Assembly (NCBI RefSeq): GCF_025755255.1
Contig: NZ_JALIEB010000002.1
Coordinates: 1-39,181 of the forward strand
Length of the DNA: 39,181 nucleotides
Source: Roseobacter sinensis
GTDB lineage: Bacteria > Pseudomonadota > Alphaproteobacteria > Rhodobacterales > Rhodobacteraceae
Reading direction: 5' to 3'
Shown here: positions 7,621 to 17,656 of the stretch, one piece after another
Layout: every line of letters starts with the position of its first letter
Position numbering within the stretch: the stretch's first letter is position 1
Translations under genes and position numbers: made by a program
Notes under the pieces: model-generated
Told to the model about the DNA's origin: nothing
Seen by the model: the letters and a program-made list of their open reading frames with translations, nothing else
The model's database searches: none

Positions 7621-7717
7621 GGCGGTTCCCGCCCTAGGATGCCGTCGTCCGGCGGGAACCGCCGGGCAGCGCCCGCGCCCAGGTGGGGCGTTTCACGCCC
7701 CACCTGGGCGCGGGCGC
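7621..7717. terminator. Double perfect hairpin between convergent genes
   Basis: First stem 7621-7633 with 7651-7663 (13 bp, loop 17). Second stem 7669-7690 with 7696-7717 (22 bp exact, loop of five bases). They fill the space between the glycosyltransferase stop and the convergent GntR gene. No U run follows on either strand. Most likely a bidirectional terminator or mRNA 3'-end protector. Confidence 0.6.
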
Positions 7718-7762
7718 CTCCCTTAGCTCTACGCGAACGCGAAGGAATGCTGATCTTTGCGC

Positions 7763-8416
7763 CTAGCCCTCTTCCTCACGGCGTGCCGCATCCTGCTTCA
7801 GCCGGGTCATGAACGCCACCGAGATATGCTCGCGCAGCGCTTCATCGGCCGCTTCCGCGTCCTTGGTCTCGATGGCGCGGACGATGGCGTCATGCTCCGC
7901 CTGCGCGATCTTGCCGCGCCCGTCAGCGGCCAGAGAGGTCGTCGCCATCAGCGCCATGGTGCGATGCACCAGATCGAGCTGCTGCACGAGATAGCGGTTA
8001 TGCGAGGCAAGATGGATCTGCTTGTGAAACCGCCGGTTCGCACGCGCCAGGGCCACCGGGTTCTCGGTGAGCGCGTTGTCCGCCTCGACCATCTCGCGGA
8101 GGATCCGCACCTCCTCTTCCGTGGCGTGCTGCGCGGCCAGACGCGCGGCCAGCCCTTCCAACTCGCGCCGCACCACGTAGAGCTCGGCCATCTGGTTATG
8201 ATCGAGCGACGCGACAATCAGGCTGCGCCCGTCCCGCGCCAGCAGCGATTGGGTCTCAAGCCGTTGCAAGGCCTCGCGAATCGGTGTCCGCGACACTCCG
8301 AACCGCTCGGCCAGCTCACTTTCCACCAGCCGGTCGCCCGGCCGGTAGACGCCGAGGTCAATCGCATCGAGAATCATGGAATACGCATCGGTCGGCTGCG
8401 GTTTCTGCAAGCCCAT
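7763..8416 (-). CDS. GntR-family regulator, FCD subgroup
   Basis: 217 residues. The N-terminal winged helix (about 8-70) has the GntR signature YRPGDRLVESELAERFGVSR followed by TPIREALQRLE. The C-terminal all-helical FCD domain (about 78-205) keeps likely metal/ligand residues (the His of NRRFHKQIH, the His of AEHDAI, the His of LREHI). FCD regulators usually sense small organic acids and repress catabolic or transport genes. The ATG at 8416 is preferred because AAGGG lies about nine bases upstream; an ATG two codons earlier (8422) is too close to it. No catabolic operon is adjacent, so its targets are probably elsewhere. Confidence 0.9.
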   Translation of the reverse strand: MGLQKPQPTDAYSMILDAIDLGVYRPGDRLVESELAERFGVSRTPIREALQRLETQSLLARDGRSLIVASLDHNQMAELYVVRRELEGLAARLAAQHATEEEVRILREMVEADNALTENPVALARANRRFHKQIHLASHNRYLVQQLDLVHRTMALMATTSLAADGRGKIAQAEHDAIVRAIETKDAEAADEALREHISVAFMTRLKQDAARREEEG

Positions 8417-8522
8417 GGCCATCGCCCTTATCTCACTGGTTCCGCCACCTTAGCGAGGCCGGCCGTACCGGCGCAACCCCGTGCCGCTTGCGCAGAGCGT
8501 CGCAGCGCTCTATCTCAGCGGC

Positions 8523-9167
8523 ATGCCAAAGCCCGCTTTTGCCGCCGTCGACGCCTGGGTCTTCGACCTCGACCACACGCTCTATCCGCCGTCCGCCCGG
8601 CTCTTCGACCTGATCGAAGTGCGCATGACCGCCTATGTGATGGACACGCTGAAGGTAGATCACGCCGAGGCGGACCGGCTGCGCAAGCATTACTGGGCGA
8701 CACATGGCACCACCCTTGCCGGCCTGATGCGCGAGCATGACGTGGACCCGGGCCCGTATCTCACGGATGTGCACGACATCCCCATGGACAGCCTCACGCC
8801 CGATCCCGAGTTGGCCGCGCAGATCAGCGCCCTGCCCGGCCGCCGCATCGTCTATACCAATGGCTGTGCGCCCTATGCCGAACGGGTGCTGGCCGCCCGC
8901 GGGCTCAGCGGCGTCTTCGACGCGATCTACGGGGTCGAGGATGCGGAGTTCCAGCCCAAGCCCGACCGCGCCGCCTTCGACGCAGTGTTCCGCAAGGACG
9001 GGCTCAGGCCCGAAACCGCCGCGATGTTCGAAGACGACGCGCGCAACCTCAAGGTGCCGCATGAGATCGGCATGCGCACGGTGCATGTGGCAGATGCCCG
9101 CGGAGACGGGCATCACATCGAGTTTCACACCGACGATCTCAGCGGCTTTCTGTCGCGCTTGATCTGA
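8523..9167 (+). CDS. Pyrimidine 5'-nucleotidase, HAD superfamily (IA)
   Basis: 214 residues. HAD motifs appear in order: motif I DLDHTLYPP (nucleophile Asp and acid Asp, about residues 16-18), motif II YTNG (about 114), the motif III Lys in QPKPDRAAF (about 150), and motif IV FEDDARNL (about 175). The DLDHTLYPP form and overall length match the SDT1/PHM8-like pyrimidine 5'-nucleotidase group, which dephosphorylates nucleoside monophosphates. An upstream in-frame GTG at 8481 exists but lacks a ribosome site; the family starts near this ATG. It is divergent from the GntR gene. Confidence 0.87.
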   Translation: MPKPAFAAVDAWVFDLDHTLYPPSARLFDLIEVRMTAYVMDTLKVDHAEADRLRKHYWATHGTTLAGLMREHDVDPGPYLTDVHDIPMDSLTPDPELAAQISALPGRRIVYTNGCAPYAERVLAARGLSGVFDAIYGVEDAEFQPKPDRAAFDAVFRKDGLRPETAAMFEDDARNLKVPHEIGMRTVHVADARGDGHHIEFHTDDLSGFLSRLI

Positions 9168-9246
9168 TCGCCTGCGACAATCCGGCCTCTGTGAAGCGGC
9201 GCGCCGGTTCCTATCTCACAGCAAATGCGAGTAAGGAGCCGTATCG

Positions 9247-9495
9247 ATGACCATCGCCGTGACTACCTCATCCCTGCCGCTCTGGCAGCGTCTATTCTTC
9301 AAGATCCCCGTGCTGGGCTGGGTCGCCAAGGACCTGCTCTTCGGCGACAAGAACAATGTCTGGTTTGCGCTGATTGGGTTTGTCAGCCTCTGGATGACCT
9401 CAGCGCTGACCTTCGGCCTGCCGGGCCTCTACCTGCCGGCGCTGGCCATGGTGCCGATCATCTTCGTGCTGCTCCTGCTGATCACCAAGGGCTGA
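9247..9495 (+). CDS. Small two-TM membrane protein
   Basis: 82 residues. A short amphipathic start (PLWQRLFFKIPVLGWVAKDL) precedes two hydrophobic segments at about residues 37-55 and 57-79. AAGGAG ends ten bases before the ATG. I do not recognise a named family. It may be co-transcribed with the following hydroxylase gene, whose GTG comes 61 bases after the stop. Confidence 0.75.
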   Translation: MTIAVTTSSLPLWQRLFFKIPVLGWVAKDLLFGDKNNVWFALIGFVSLWMTSALTFGLPGLYLPALAMVPIIFVLLLLITKG

Positions 9496-9556
9496 GCGAT
9501 GCTGGCCATTTCCCCGGCCGATCCCTAGTCTGGCTGGCAGAGGAAAGGACCTGCGC

Positions 9557-10771
9557 GTGACCGATCTAAGCTGCGATATCTTCATCTCCGGCGGCGGCAT
9601 TGCCGGTCTGACGGCCGCGGCCGCCTTTGGCACCGCGGGCTTCGATGTCGCTTGCGTCGATCCGGCACCGCCGGTGACCGAGCGCGAGGCGAAAGGCGCG
9701 GATATGCGCACCACCGCGATGCTGCAACCCGCACGCAAGGTGCTGGAGGCCGCGGGTCTGTGGCAGCGTCTGGCTGAGCATGCCACGCCGTTACAGATCA
9801 TGCGGATCGTGGATGCGGGCGGCCCCGAGCCCGAAGCGCGTCTGACCCGCGATTTCAACGCCTCCGATGTGTCCGACCTCCCCTTCGGCTGGAACTTTCC
9901 GAACTGGCTCTTGCGGCGGGAGGTGCTCGGCCGGCTGGAAGAATTGCCGAACGTCGACTTCCGCAGCGGTGTGGCCGCCAAGAGCCTTTTCACCCGCGAA
10001 CGCGAAGCGCGTGTCGGGCTGAGCGATGGCACCCGCGTCCGCACCCGGCTTGTGGTCGCCGCGGACGGGCGCAATTCGCCGATGCGGCAGGCCGCAGGAA
10101 TCGACGTCCGCACAACGCGCTACGGTCAGAAGGCGCTGGCCTTTGCGGTCACCCATCCTATCCCGCACGAAAACGTCTCGACCGAGATCCACCGCACGGG
10201 CGGGCCGTTCACACTGGTGCCGCTGCCGGATCATGAGGGGCTGCCCTGCTCGGCCGTGGTCTGGATGGATGATGGCGCGCTGGCGCAGGCGCGCTTCGAG
10301 ATGGAGGTACAGGCATTCGAGGCGGAGATGACCGCGCGCAGCTGTCATCTCTTCGGCCCGCTGACCCTGGCCTCTCAGCGCAGCATCTGGCCCATCATCA
10401 GCCAGCAGGCCGAGCGGCTGTCGGGTGAGCGTCTCGCCCTGATTGCCGAAGCCGCCCATGTGGTGCCGCCCATCGGCGCACAAGGCTTGAACATGAGCCT
10501 CGCCGATACGGCGACGCTGCTCTCCCTCGCACAGGCGCGTCCGGAGGACCTCGGCGATCGGACGATGCTCGATGCCTATCACCGGGCGCGCTATGCCGAC
10601 ATCACGCTGCGCGTTCAGGGGATCGACCTGCTCAACCGCGCCAGCCAGGTGCGCGCGCCGCTGTTGCGCGACGCCCGCGCCAGTGCGCTGAATGCGCTCT
10701 ATGCGATGGGTCCCGTGCGCCGGACACTCATGCAGATGGGTCTGGGCGTGCGCGGCGCTCAGAGCACCTGA
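9557..10771 (+). CDS. UbiH/UbiF/VisC/COQ6-family FAD-dependent hydroxylase
   Basis: 404 residues. The N-terminal dinucleotide-binding motif is ISGGGIAGLTAAAAFG with a downstream acidic VDP. A DMRTTAML block and the C-terminal motif AEAAHVVPPIGAQGLNMSL follow. In most family members the last motif begins GDAAH; here the G-D pair is A-E, a variant I believe occurs in alphaproteobacterial members, with the acidic residue for FAD ribityl contact kept. The likely role is a ring hydroxylation step in ubiquinone synthesis; which carbon is not determinable from sequence. The GTG start has AGGAAAGG about nine bases upstream. The 3' end overlaps the convergent aminotransferase gene by 13 bases. Confidence 0.88.
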   Translation: MTDLSCDIFISGGGIAGLTAAAAFGTAGFDVACVDPAPPVTEREAKGADMRTTAMLQPARKVLEAAGLWQRLAEHATPLQIMRIVDAGGPEPEARLTRDFNASDVSDLPFGWNFPNWLLRREVLGRLEELPNVDFRSGVAAKSLFTREREARVGLSDGTRVRTRLVVAADGRNSPMRQAAGIDVRTTRYGQKALAFAVTHPIPHENVSTEIHRTGGPFTLVPLPDHEGLPCSAVVWMDDGALAQARFEMEVQAFEAEMTARSCHLFGPLTLASQRSIWPIISQQAERLSGERLALIAEAAHVVPPIGAQGLNMSLADTATLLSLAQARPEDLGDRTMLDAYHRARYADITLRVQGIDLLNRASQVRAPLLRDARASALNALYAMGPVRRTLMQMGLGVRGAQST

Positions 10772-11886
10772 TCGATCACGCGCTGCAGCCGCCCGACCGT
10801 GCCATCCACATCGTAAAGCTTATCGAGCCCGAAGAGACCGAGCCGGAACGTGCGGAAATCGGCAGGCTCGTCACACTGCAGCGGCACGCCCGCGGCAATC
10901 TGCATCCCTTTCGCGGCGAATTTCCGGCCGTTCTGGATGTCCGGATCGGCTGTGTAGCTGACCACCACGCCCGGCGCGCCATAGCCATCCGCGGCCACCG
11001 AGATCACACCCTTGGCCGCAAGCATGCCCCGCACTGCGTCCCCCAGTCTCCACTGCGCCTCCTTGAGACGCTCGAACCCATACGCCTGCGTCTCCAGCAT
11101 GGTGTCGCGGAAAGCGCGCAGCGCATCCGTCGGCATCGTTGCGTGATAGGCGTGCCCACCGTCCTCATAGGCCTTCATGATGCTGTGCCATTTGCCCAGA
11201 TCGATCGCGAAGCTGTCCGATTGGGTTTCGGCCAAGCGCGCCACGGCCCGGTCCGACATCATCACCAGCCCCGCGCAGGGTGAGGCCGACCAGCCCTTCT
11301 GGGGTGCCGAGATCAGCACATCAACCCCAAGTGCGCGCATATCGACCCAGGCACAGCCGGAGGCAATGCAATCGAGTACCATCAGCGCGCCCACCTGATG
11401 CGCCGCCTCGGCCATCGCCTTGATGTAGTCATCCGGAAGGATCACGCCGGCGCTGGTTTCCACATGCGGCGCAAAGACCACGTCAGGCTTCTGCGCGGCA
11501 ATGGCAGCTTTCACCTCATCAATGGGCGCCGGTGCGAAGGGAGATGGGGTGCTGTTCCCTGTCTGCCGGGCCTTCATTACCGTTGTATTGGCGGTCAGAT
11601 CACCGGTCTCGAAAATCTGGCTCCAGCGGTAGGAGAACCAGCCGTTCCGCACTACCAGCACCTCGGCCTTGCGCGCGAACTGCCGCGCCACCGCCTCCAT
11701 CCCATAGGTGCCACCCCCCGGGATCACCGCCACCGCATCGGCGGCGTAGACCTCCTTCAACAGGGCGGAGATGTCTTTCATCACCTGCTGGAATGCGGCA
11801 CTCATGGAGTTCAGCGAACGGTCCGTGAAGACCACCGAGAATTCCTCCAACCCCGTCGGATCCACCGTATCGAGCAATGCAGCCAT
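10759..11886 (-). CDS. Class V PLP-dependent aminotransferase (alanine-glyoxylate type)
   Basis: 375 residues with a class V fold. PGGGTYGMEAVARQF forms the phosphate-binding turn, LDCIASGCAWVDMRALGVDV carries the PLP-contacting Asp, and the Schiff-base Lys lies in LISAPQKGWSASPCAG. The family transaminates alanine or serine with glyoxylate or related acids, but the exact substrate cannot be assigned. The ATG at 11886 is chosen because a very strong site, GGGAGGTGAG, lies just upstream; the frame extends to 11991 without one. It is downstream of the Lrp pair on the same strand, separated by 126 bases. Confidence 0.85.
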   Translation of the reverse strand: MAALLDTVDPTGLEEFSVVFTDRSLNSMSAAFQQVMKDISALLKEVYAADAVAVIPGGGTYGMEAVARQFARKAEVLVVRNGWFSYRWSQIFETGDLTANTTVMKARQTGNSTPSPFAPAPIDEVKAAIAAQKPDVVFAPHVETSAGVILPDDYIKAMAEAAHQVGALMVLDCIASGCAWVDMRALGVDVLISAPQKGWSASPCAGLVMMSDRAVARLAETQSDSFAIDLGKWHSIMKAYEDGGHAYHATMPTDALRAFRDTMLETQAYGFERLKEAQWRLGDAVRGMLAAKGVISVAADGYGAPGVVVSYTADPDIQNGRKFAAKGMQIAAGVPLQCDEPADFRTFRLGLFGLDKLYDVDGTVGRLQRVIDQVL

Positions 11887-12012
11887 GATCTCACCTCCCT
11901 GTTGCCGGGCCAGACCTAGCCTGCCGGGCGGGGCATGGCAAAGTCTACTTCGGTATACCTGGGCAGAAGATCGAGCCCGCGTGTGCAGCATCGGAAACCG
12001 GCGCCGCCGACC

Positions 12013-12471
12013 TTAGCCGATCGGCCCCAATCGCCGTTCCTCGCTGAGCAGCACATTGGCTTCGACCTCGCCGACCCCCGGCAGCGTCATGATGCGCCGC
12101 CGGAGCACCCGTTCGAAATCGGGCAGGTCCCGGGCCACCACCCTCAGCCGGTAATCGTATAGCCCCAGCACATGCTCGACCCGCTGCACCTCCGGGATGG
12201 CGCTGACCGCGCGCTCGAAATCTTCTAGGCTGACACGACCCTTCGTCGCCAGCTTGATGCCGAGAAACACCGTCACGCCGAAGCCCAGCTTCTCGGCATT
12301 CAGCCGCAGCCGGCGGCCGCGCAGCACGCCTGCGGCTTCGAGCTTGCGAATCCGGCGCCAGGCCGCGGGCTGAGACAGCCCCAGCGCACGCCCCAGCGCC
12401 CCGGCGCTTTGCGTCGCATCCTGCGCCAGCGCGCGCAGGAGCGCGCGGTCGAGATCGTCGAGGTCGGTCAC
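12013..12471 (-). CDS. Lrp/AsnC-family regulator (second of a pair)
   Basis: 152 residues. An N-terminal helix-turn-helix (about 1-60: LDDLDRALLRALAQDATQSA, SQPAAWRRIRKLEAAGV) is followed by a RAM ligand-binding/oligomerisation domain (about 65-145, with VEHVLGLYDYRLRVVARDL). The GTG start overlaps the TGA of the upstream Lrp gene as GTGA, indicating translational coupling. With its partner it is divergent from ilvC, so branched-chain amino acid control is a reasonable inference. The two proteins differ enough to suggest different ligands or a hetero-oligomer. Confidence 0.9.
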   Translation of the reverse strand: MTDLDDLDRALLRALAQDATQSAGALGRALGLSQPAAWRRIRKLEAAGVLRGRRLRLNAEKLGFGVTVFLGIKLATKGRVSLEDFERAVSAIPEVQRVEHVLGLYDYRLRVVARDLPDFERVLRRRIMTLPGVGEVEANVLLSEERRLGPIG

Positions 12472-12923
12472 AGGGGCAGCGCCTCCTCCGCCTTGATGCG
12501 CGCGATCTGCATCAGTGCTGCGATGTCGGAGATATGCGGCAAGGTCAGAACCCGGTCGCGATAGATCCTCTGATAATGTGCCATGTCCCGCGCAACGATG
12601 TTCAGCCGCACGTCGACCCGCCCCAGAAAGGTCTGGATCTCCGTCACCTCGGGCACCGCGCGGGCCGCCTCGATAAACTCGTCGAAGGCGCGCGCCTGTG
12701 TCTTATCCAGCGTCACCCGCAGTGACACTTCGACAGCGTAACCCAGCGCCGCCCAGTCGATCACCGCCGACACGCCCTCCAGCACGCCCACCTCCTGCAT
12801 CCGCGCCAAACGCCGCGCGGCTTTGCCCGCCGTGATCCCAATCGCGTCGGCAAGCTCGCCAGGGCTCAGGCTGGCATCGGACTGCCAGCGGCGCAGCAAT
12901 CGCCGATCAATATCGTCAAGCAT
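12468..12923 (-). CDS. Lrp/AsnC-family regulator (first of a pair)
   Basis: 151 residues. HTH at about 2-55 (LDDIDRRLLRRWQSDASLSP, ITAGKAARRLARMQEVGV); RAM domain at about 65-145 with VTEIQTFLGRVDVRLNIVARD. The ATG at 12923 begins the usual LDxxDRRLL motif; an upstream TTG at 12944 is less likely. Just upstream lies a tandem 10-base repeat (TTTTTCCGAT, TTTTTCCAAT at 12926-12945) that also supplies the purine-rich ribosome site on the minus strand. It is the first gene of the two-gene lrp unit divergent from ilvC (137 bases apart). Confidence 0.9.
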   Translation of the reverse strand: MLDDIDRRLLRRWQSDASLSPGELADAIGITAGKAARRLARMQEVGVLEGVSAVIDWAALGYAVEVSLRVTLDKTQARAFDEFIEAARAVPEVTEIQTFLGRVDVRLNIVARDMAHYQRIYRDRVLTLPHISDIAALMQIARIKAEEALPL

Positions 12924-13054
12924 GATTTTTCCGATTTTTTCCAATCTGGCACATGATCTACTTCACCCGTCCACAAATACTCATCTGAACGCCACTTCCA
13001 TCCCACTCGTGGCCCAGTACAGTGCGCTCCGGATCAAATCAATACGAAGGATAA

Positions 13055-14083
<1,029 letters not shown>

Positions 14084-14089
14084 CAGAAG

Positions 14090-14114
14090 GGGCCCGGCGT
14101 CGACTGCCGGGCCC
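14090..14114 (+). terminator. Terminator after ilvC
   Basis: Nine-bp stem GGGCCCGGC/GCCGGGCCC (14090-14098 with 14106-14114), seven-base loop, followed by TCATTT. It starts six bases after the ilvC stop. The T tract is weak. Confidence 0.65.
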
Positions 14115-14128
14115 TCATTTCGCACTGC

Positions 14129-14299
14129 TCAAGCGTCGACGGGCTCACTATCGGATCGCGCGTCGGCGGCCAGCGTCGACTTCGTACTGTCGGGGTCATC
14201 CTTCCGCTTTTCCACTTTTGCCTTGCTGATCATGGCAAAGACGATCACGGCCAATAGCGTCATCAGCGCGAGGATGACGATCAGATAGGTAAAATCCAT
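14129..14299 (-). CDS. Small single-TM membrane protein (56 aa)
   Basis: 56 residues: an N-terminal hydrophobic helix (about residues 3-24, FTYLIVILALMTLLAVIVFA), then a charged cytoplasmic tail rich in Lys, Asp and Ser. AAGGAGAG precedes the ATG at 14299 by about six bases. The long in-frame extension to 14737 lies antisense to the transporter gene and is not credible. Function unknown; the layout suits a small membrane-anchored accessory or regulatory peptide. Confidence 0.7.
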   Translation of the reverse strand: MDFTYLIVILALMTLLAVIVFAMISKAKVEKRKDDPDSTKSTLAADARSDSEPVDA

Positions 14300-14377
14300 G
14301 TCTCTCTCCTTTCGGTATGGTGAGAAAACGACCGGGGCGCGTCGGGGTTCCGCTTCGGGACCGGGGCAGAACGCCGC

Positions 14378-15298
14378 ATGACCACAGCGCCGGTCATCAC
14401 GCTGCGCAGCTGGCTCATGGTGGGCCTGCTGGGCTTCACCTGGGGTGGCACCTTTCTGGTGACGGAAATTGCGCTGGAAGGGCTCACGCCCTTCTGGCTT
14501 GCCGCCGGCCGGATCGGGTTTGCAGCGGCATTGATGACAGCGATCTGGGCGGTGATCGGGTTCCGCCTGTTCGAAGCGCCGCCGACACGGTCGGACTGGA
14601 AGGCCGCGGCCACAATCGGCGCGCTCAGTTCCGCCATCCCCTTCATGCTTCTGGCCTGGGGCCAGCAGTTCGTGACCTCCGGTTTTGCCGGTGTCTCGAT
14701 GGCCGCGGTCGCTCTGATCGTCCTGCCGCTGGCGCACCTTCTGGTGCCGGGAGAGCGCCTGACACTGCGCAAGAGCCTCGGGTTCGTCATCGGCTTCGTC
14801 GGTGTCTGCGTTCTGATCGGCGCGCAGGCCTTCGAGACGACGGGCGCGTCGATGGAACCGGCTGGCCGCGCCGCCTGCCTCGGCGCTGCGAGCTGCTATG
14901 CGGTCTCGTCAATCCTGATGCGCCGCCTGCCGCCGGTCGATCCCATTGGCCTGTCGACGGTGCTTCTTCTGATCGGCTCCGCTCTGGTTCTGCCCATGGC
15001 CGTGATCGTCGAGGGCCCGCCGCCGCTGCCCGATACCCGGACGATCCTCGTCGTGGTCGCTCTTGGCCTGATCCCCACGGCTGCGGCCAACCTCTTGCGG
15101 GTGCTCGTTGTGCGCTCGGCCGGCCCGGTCTTCATGTCGCTGACCAACTACCAGGTGCCGGTCTGGTCCGTCGTGCTCGGGGCCGCGATCTTGAACGAGC
15201 CGCTGCCGCCCTCGCTGCTCTGGGCGATGGGCCTGATCCTCGCCGGTGTCGGTCTGAGCCAGTACGGCGCACTCAGGCGCCTCTTCGCCCGCCGCTAA
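14378..15298 (+). CDS. EamA/DMT-family transporter
   Basis: 306 residues, about ten hydrophobic segments in two EamA repeats (roughly 12-145 and 165-300). The N-terminal repeat begins [33 protein letters not shown], and the second contains [27 protein letters not shown]. It is likely an inner-membrane exporter of small metabolites or amino acids; the substrate is not predictable. It is divergent from the 56-residue membrane peptide. The TAA shares the bases CTAA with the convergent glmM stop. Confidence 0.9.
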   Translation: MTTAPVITLRSWLMVGLLGFTWGGTFLVTEIALEGLTPFWLAAGRIGFAAALMTAIWAVIGFRLFEAPPTRSDWKAAATIGALSSAIPFMLLAWGQQFVTSGFAGVSMAAVALIVLPLAHLLVPGERLTLRKSLGFVIGFVGVCVLIGAQAFETTGASMEPAGRAACLGAASCYAVSSILMRRLPPVDPIGLSTVLLLIGSALVLPMAVIVEGPPPLPDTRTILVVVALGLIPTAAANLLRVLVVRSAGPVFMSLTNYQVPVWSVVLGAAILNEPLPPSLLWAMGLILAGVGLSQYGALRRLFARR

Positions 15299-16647
15299 CC
15301 TCGGACCGACACAGCGTCGGCGACGGCCTCGACGACGTGCTCGACCGCCCGTTCCATCAATGCTGCGTCCTCGTGCTCGGCCATCACCCGCACCAGCGGT
15401 TCCGTGCCCGATTTGCGGATCAGCAATCGTCCACGGCCGGCCAGTTCCGCCTCGGCCTGGGCGATGGCAGCTTTCACATTCTCAACCTCAAGCGGCGTCT
15501 GGCCTGCGGAAAACCGCACATTCTTCAACAATTGCGGCACCGGCTCGAAATTTCGCAGCAACGTGCTGGCCGGTTGCCCGGATCGCATCATCTCCGCCAG
15601 GAACTGCAGACCGGCCATCAACCCGTCCCCTGTCGTCGCGTAGTCTGACATCACGATATGGCCCGATTGCTCGCCGCCGAGGTTGAAGCCGCCTTCGCGC
15701 ATCCGCTCCACCACATAGCGGTCGCCGACCGCAGTGCGCTCGAGCCTCAAGCCTCGGTCTTTCAGGAAGTGCTCCAGCCCCAGATTGGACATCACCGTCG
15801 CCACCAGCGCCTTGTTGGCCAGACGGCCCTCGGACGCCCAGCGCGCCGCCATCAGAGCCATGAACTGGTCGCCATCCCCGACCTGGCCGTTTTCATCGAG
15901 CAGGATCACCCGGTCCGCATCGCCATCAAGACAGATGCCGACATCCGCACCATGGGCCACGACCGTCTCCGCCGCCATCCTGGGGTGGGTGGAGCCACAG
16001 CCATCGTTGATATTGTGCCCGTTCGGAGCCACACCAACTGGTATGACGGTTGCACCCAGCTCCCACAGGGCCTCGGGCGCGACGCGATAGGCCGCCCCGT
16101 TTGCGCAATCCACCACCACCTTCAGCCCGTCGAGCGATTGCTGCCGCGGGAAGGAGGACTTCACCCGCTCGATGTACCGAAAGCGCCCATCGTCGATCCG
16201 TTTTGCCCGTCCGATGGACTTCGCCTCGATCGGGGGAACACCCGCCGCAATCAAGGCCTCGATCTCACCCTCCACCTGATCGGAGAGCTTGTAGCCATCG
16301 GGCCCGAAAAACTTGATGCCATTGTCGACTGCAGGATTGTGGCTGGCCGAAATCATCACACCGAGATCGGCCCGCATGGACCGCGTCAGCAGACCCACTG
16401 CCGGTGTCGGGACCGGGCCAAGCAGCAGCACGTTCATCCCTGTCGAGGTGAGCCCCGCGGTCAGCGCGTTTTCGAACATGTAGCCCGACAGCCGGGTGTC
16501 CTTGCCGATCACCACGCGATGCACGCTCGAGCCATCCCGACTGAAGTAGCGCCCCACTGCGGCGCCTATGCGCAGCGCCATCTCGGCCGTCATCGGGTGG
16601 CTGTTCGCGGTGCCGCGCACCCCGTCCGTTCCAAAGAGCTTATCCAT
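15295..16647 (-). CDS. glmM: Phosphoglucosamine mutase
   Basis: 450 residues, normal for GlmM. It has an N-terminal [13 protein letters not shown], the phosphoserine loop [19 protein letters not shown] (catalytic Ser near residue 102), the metal-binding DGDADRV, the sugar-binding GGEQSGHIV and the C-terminal phosphate-binding [12 protein letters not shown]. It interconverts glucosamine-6-phosphate and glucosamine-1-phosphate for UDP-GlcNAc, feeding peptidoglycan and LPS. The start at 16647 overlaps the end of folP by eight bases; in-frame sequence upstream lies within folP. Last gene of folB-folP-glmM. Confidence 0.98.
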   Translation of the reverse strand: MDKLFGTDGVRGTANSHPMTAEMALRIGAAVGRYFSRDGSSVHRVVIGKDTRLSGYMFENALTAGLTSTGMNVLLLGPVPTPAVGLLTRSMRADLGVMISASHNPAVDNGIKFFGPDGYKLSDQVEGEIEALIAAGVPPIEAKSIGRAKRIDDGRFRYIERVKSSFPRQQSLDGLKVVVDCANGAAYRVAPEALWELGATVIPVGVAPNGHNINDGCGSTHPRMAAETVVAHGADVGICLDGDADRVILLDENGQVGDGDQFMALMAARWASEGRLANKALVATVMSNLGLEHFLKDRGLRLERTAVGDRYVVERMREGGFNLGGEQSGHIVMSDYATTGDGLMAGLQFLAEMMRSGQPASTLLRNFEPVPQLLKNVRFSAGQTPLEVENVKAAIAQAEAELAGRGRLLIRKSGTEPLVRVMAEHEDAALMERAVEHVVEAVADAVSVRG

Positions 16648-17653
16648 CCGCGCAACCTGCCACGCTCGCCCGCCAAAGCGCAATGGCCTGAGCCGTTTCC
16701 GGAACGTCATGCACGCGCACGATTTGTGTCCCATGTTTCAATGCCGCCAGCGCGACGGCCAGGGATCCGGGCAAGCGCCGGTCGGCCTGCGGCTCCGCAC
16801 CAAGTGTCCCGATAAAGCCCTTTCGCGAGGCTCCCAGCAGGAGCGGTACGCCCAGGCCGTGAAACAGCGACAGGCGTGCAAGCAAGGCCAGATTGTGCGG
16901 AAGCGTCTTGCCGAACCCGATCCCCGGATCGGCAATGATGTGCGCGCGTGGAATGCCCTGCCGTTCCAACATCTCGATCTGCGTGGCCAGCACATCATAG
17001 ACGTCAAGCAGAACATCATCATATTGCGGGTTCCGCTGCATGGTCTCGGGATCCCCCTGCGTGTGCATCACGCAGACAGGGGCCGCATGCCGGGCGCAGA
17101 CCGAGGCCAGCGCAGGATCGAATGTGAAGCCCGAGACATCGTTGACGAGGGTCGCACCCGCTGCCAGGGCCTCTTCGGCGACACCAGCCTTGCGGGTATC
17201 GATGGACAGAAGCTGTTTCACGCCTGCAGCTTTCAGCGCAGCGATCACCGGTGCAGTTCGGCTGATTTCATCCTGGGCCGGAACGGTTGCGGCGCCGGGC
17301 CGCGTCGATTCGCCTCCGATGTCGATGATATCGGCCGCTTGCATCGTCATCGCGGCGGCGCGCGCTGCCTCGACCGAGGCGTGTTTGCCGCCATCCGAGA
17401 AACTGTCCGGCGTCACGTTCAGAATGCCCATGATCCGCGGGCGGTCGAACGTCAGCCCTGCAATGGGCGCCCGCGGTGTCGTCAGGGCATCCAGCCGGGC
17501 CGGGTCGACCGTGTCTGCCGCCACGATCCGAGGGGCCGCATCGCGCCGCAACACCTCAAGCTGCGTGAACCAGCCCCATCCCCCCGCGAGCGGCAATGCC
17601 TCGGTCGGACGCGCGACATCGGTCTGCACGATCGGGCGAAGGTAGTCGTCCAT
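16640..17653 (-). CDS. folP: Dihydropteroate synthase
   Basis: 337 residues. The catalytic core starts at about residue 74 with [18 protein letters not shown] and continues with [50 protein letters not shown] and [12 protein letters not shown]. It condenses dihydropterin pyrophosphate with p-aminobenzoate. There is an N-terminal extension of about 70 residues compared with the E. coli enzyme, with no recognised domain. The ATG at 17653 lies three bases after the folB stop, so the two genes are almost certainly coupled. Confidence 0.98.
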   Translation of the reverse strand: MDDYLRPIVQTDVARPTEALPLAGGWGWFTQLEVLRRDAAPRIVAADTVDPARLDALTTPRAPIAGLTFDRPRIMGILNVTPDSFSDGGKHASVEAARAAAMTMQAADIIDIGGESTRPGAATVPAQDEISRTAPVIAALKAAGVKQLLSIDTRKAGVAEEALAAGATLVNDVSGFTFDPALASVCARHAAPVCVMHTQGDPETMQRNPQYDDVLLDVYDVLATQIEMLERQGIPRAHIIADPGIGFGKTLPHNLALLARLSLFHGLGVPLLLGASRKGFIGTLGAEPQADRRLPGSLAVALAALKHGTQIVRVHDVPETAQAIALWRASVAGCADG

Positions 17654-17656
17654 GGA

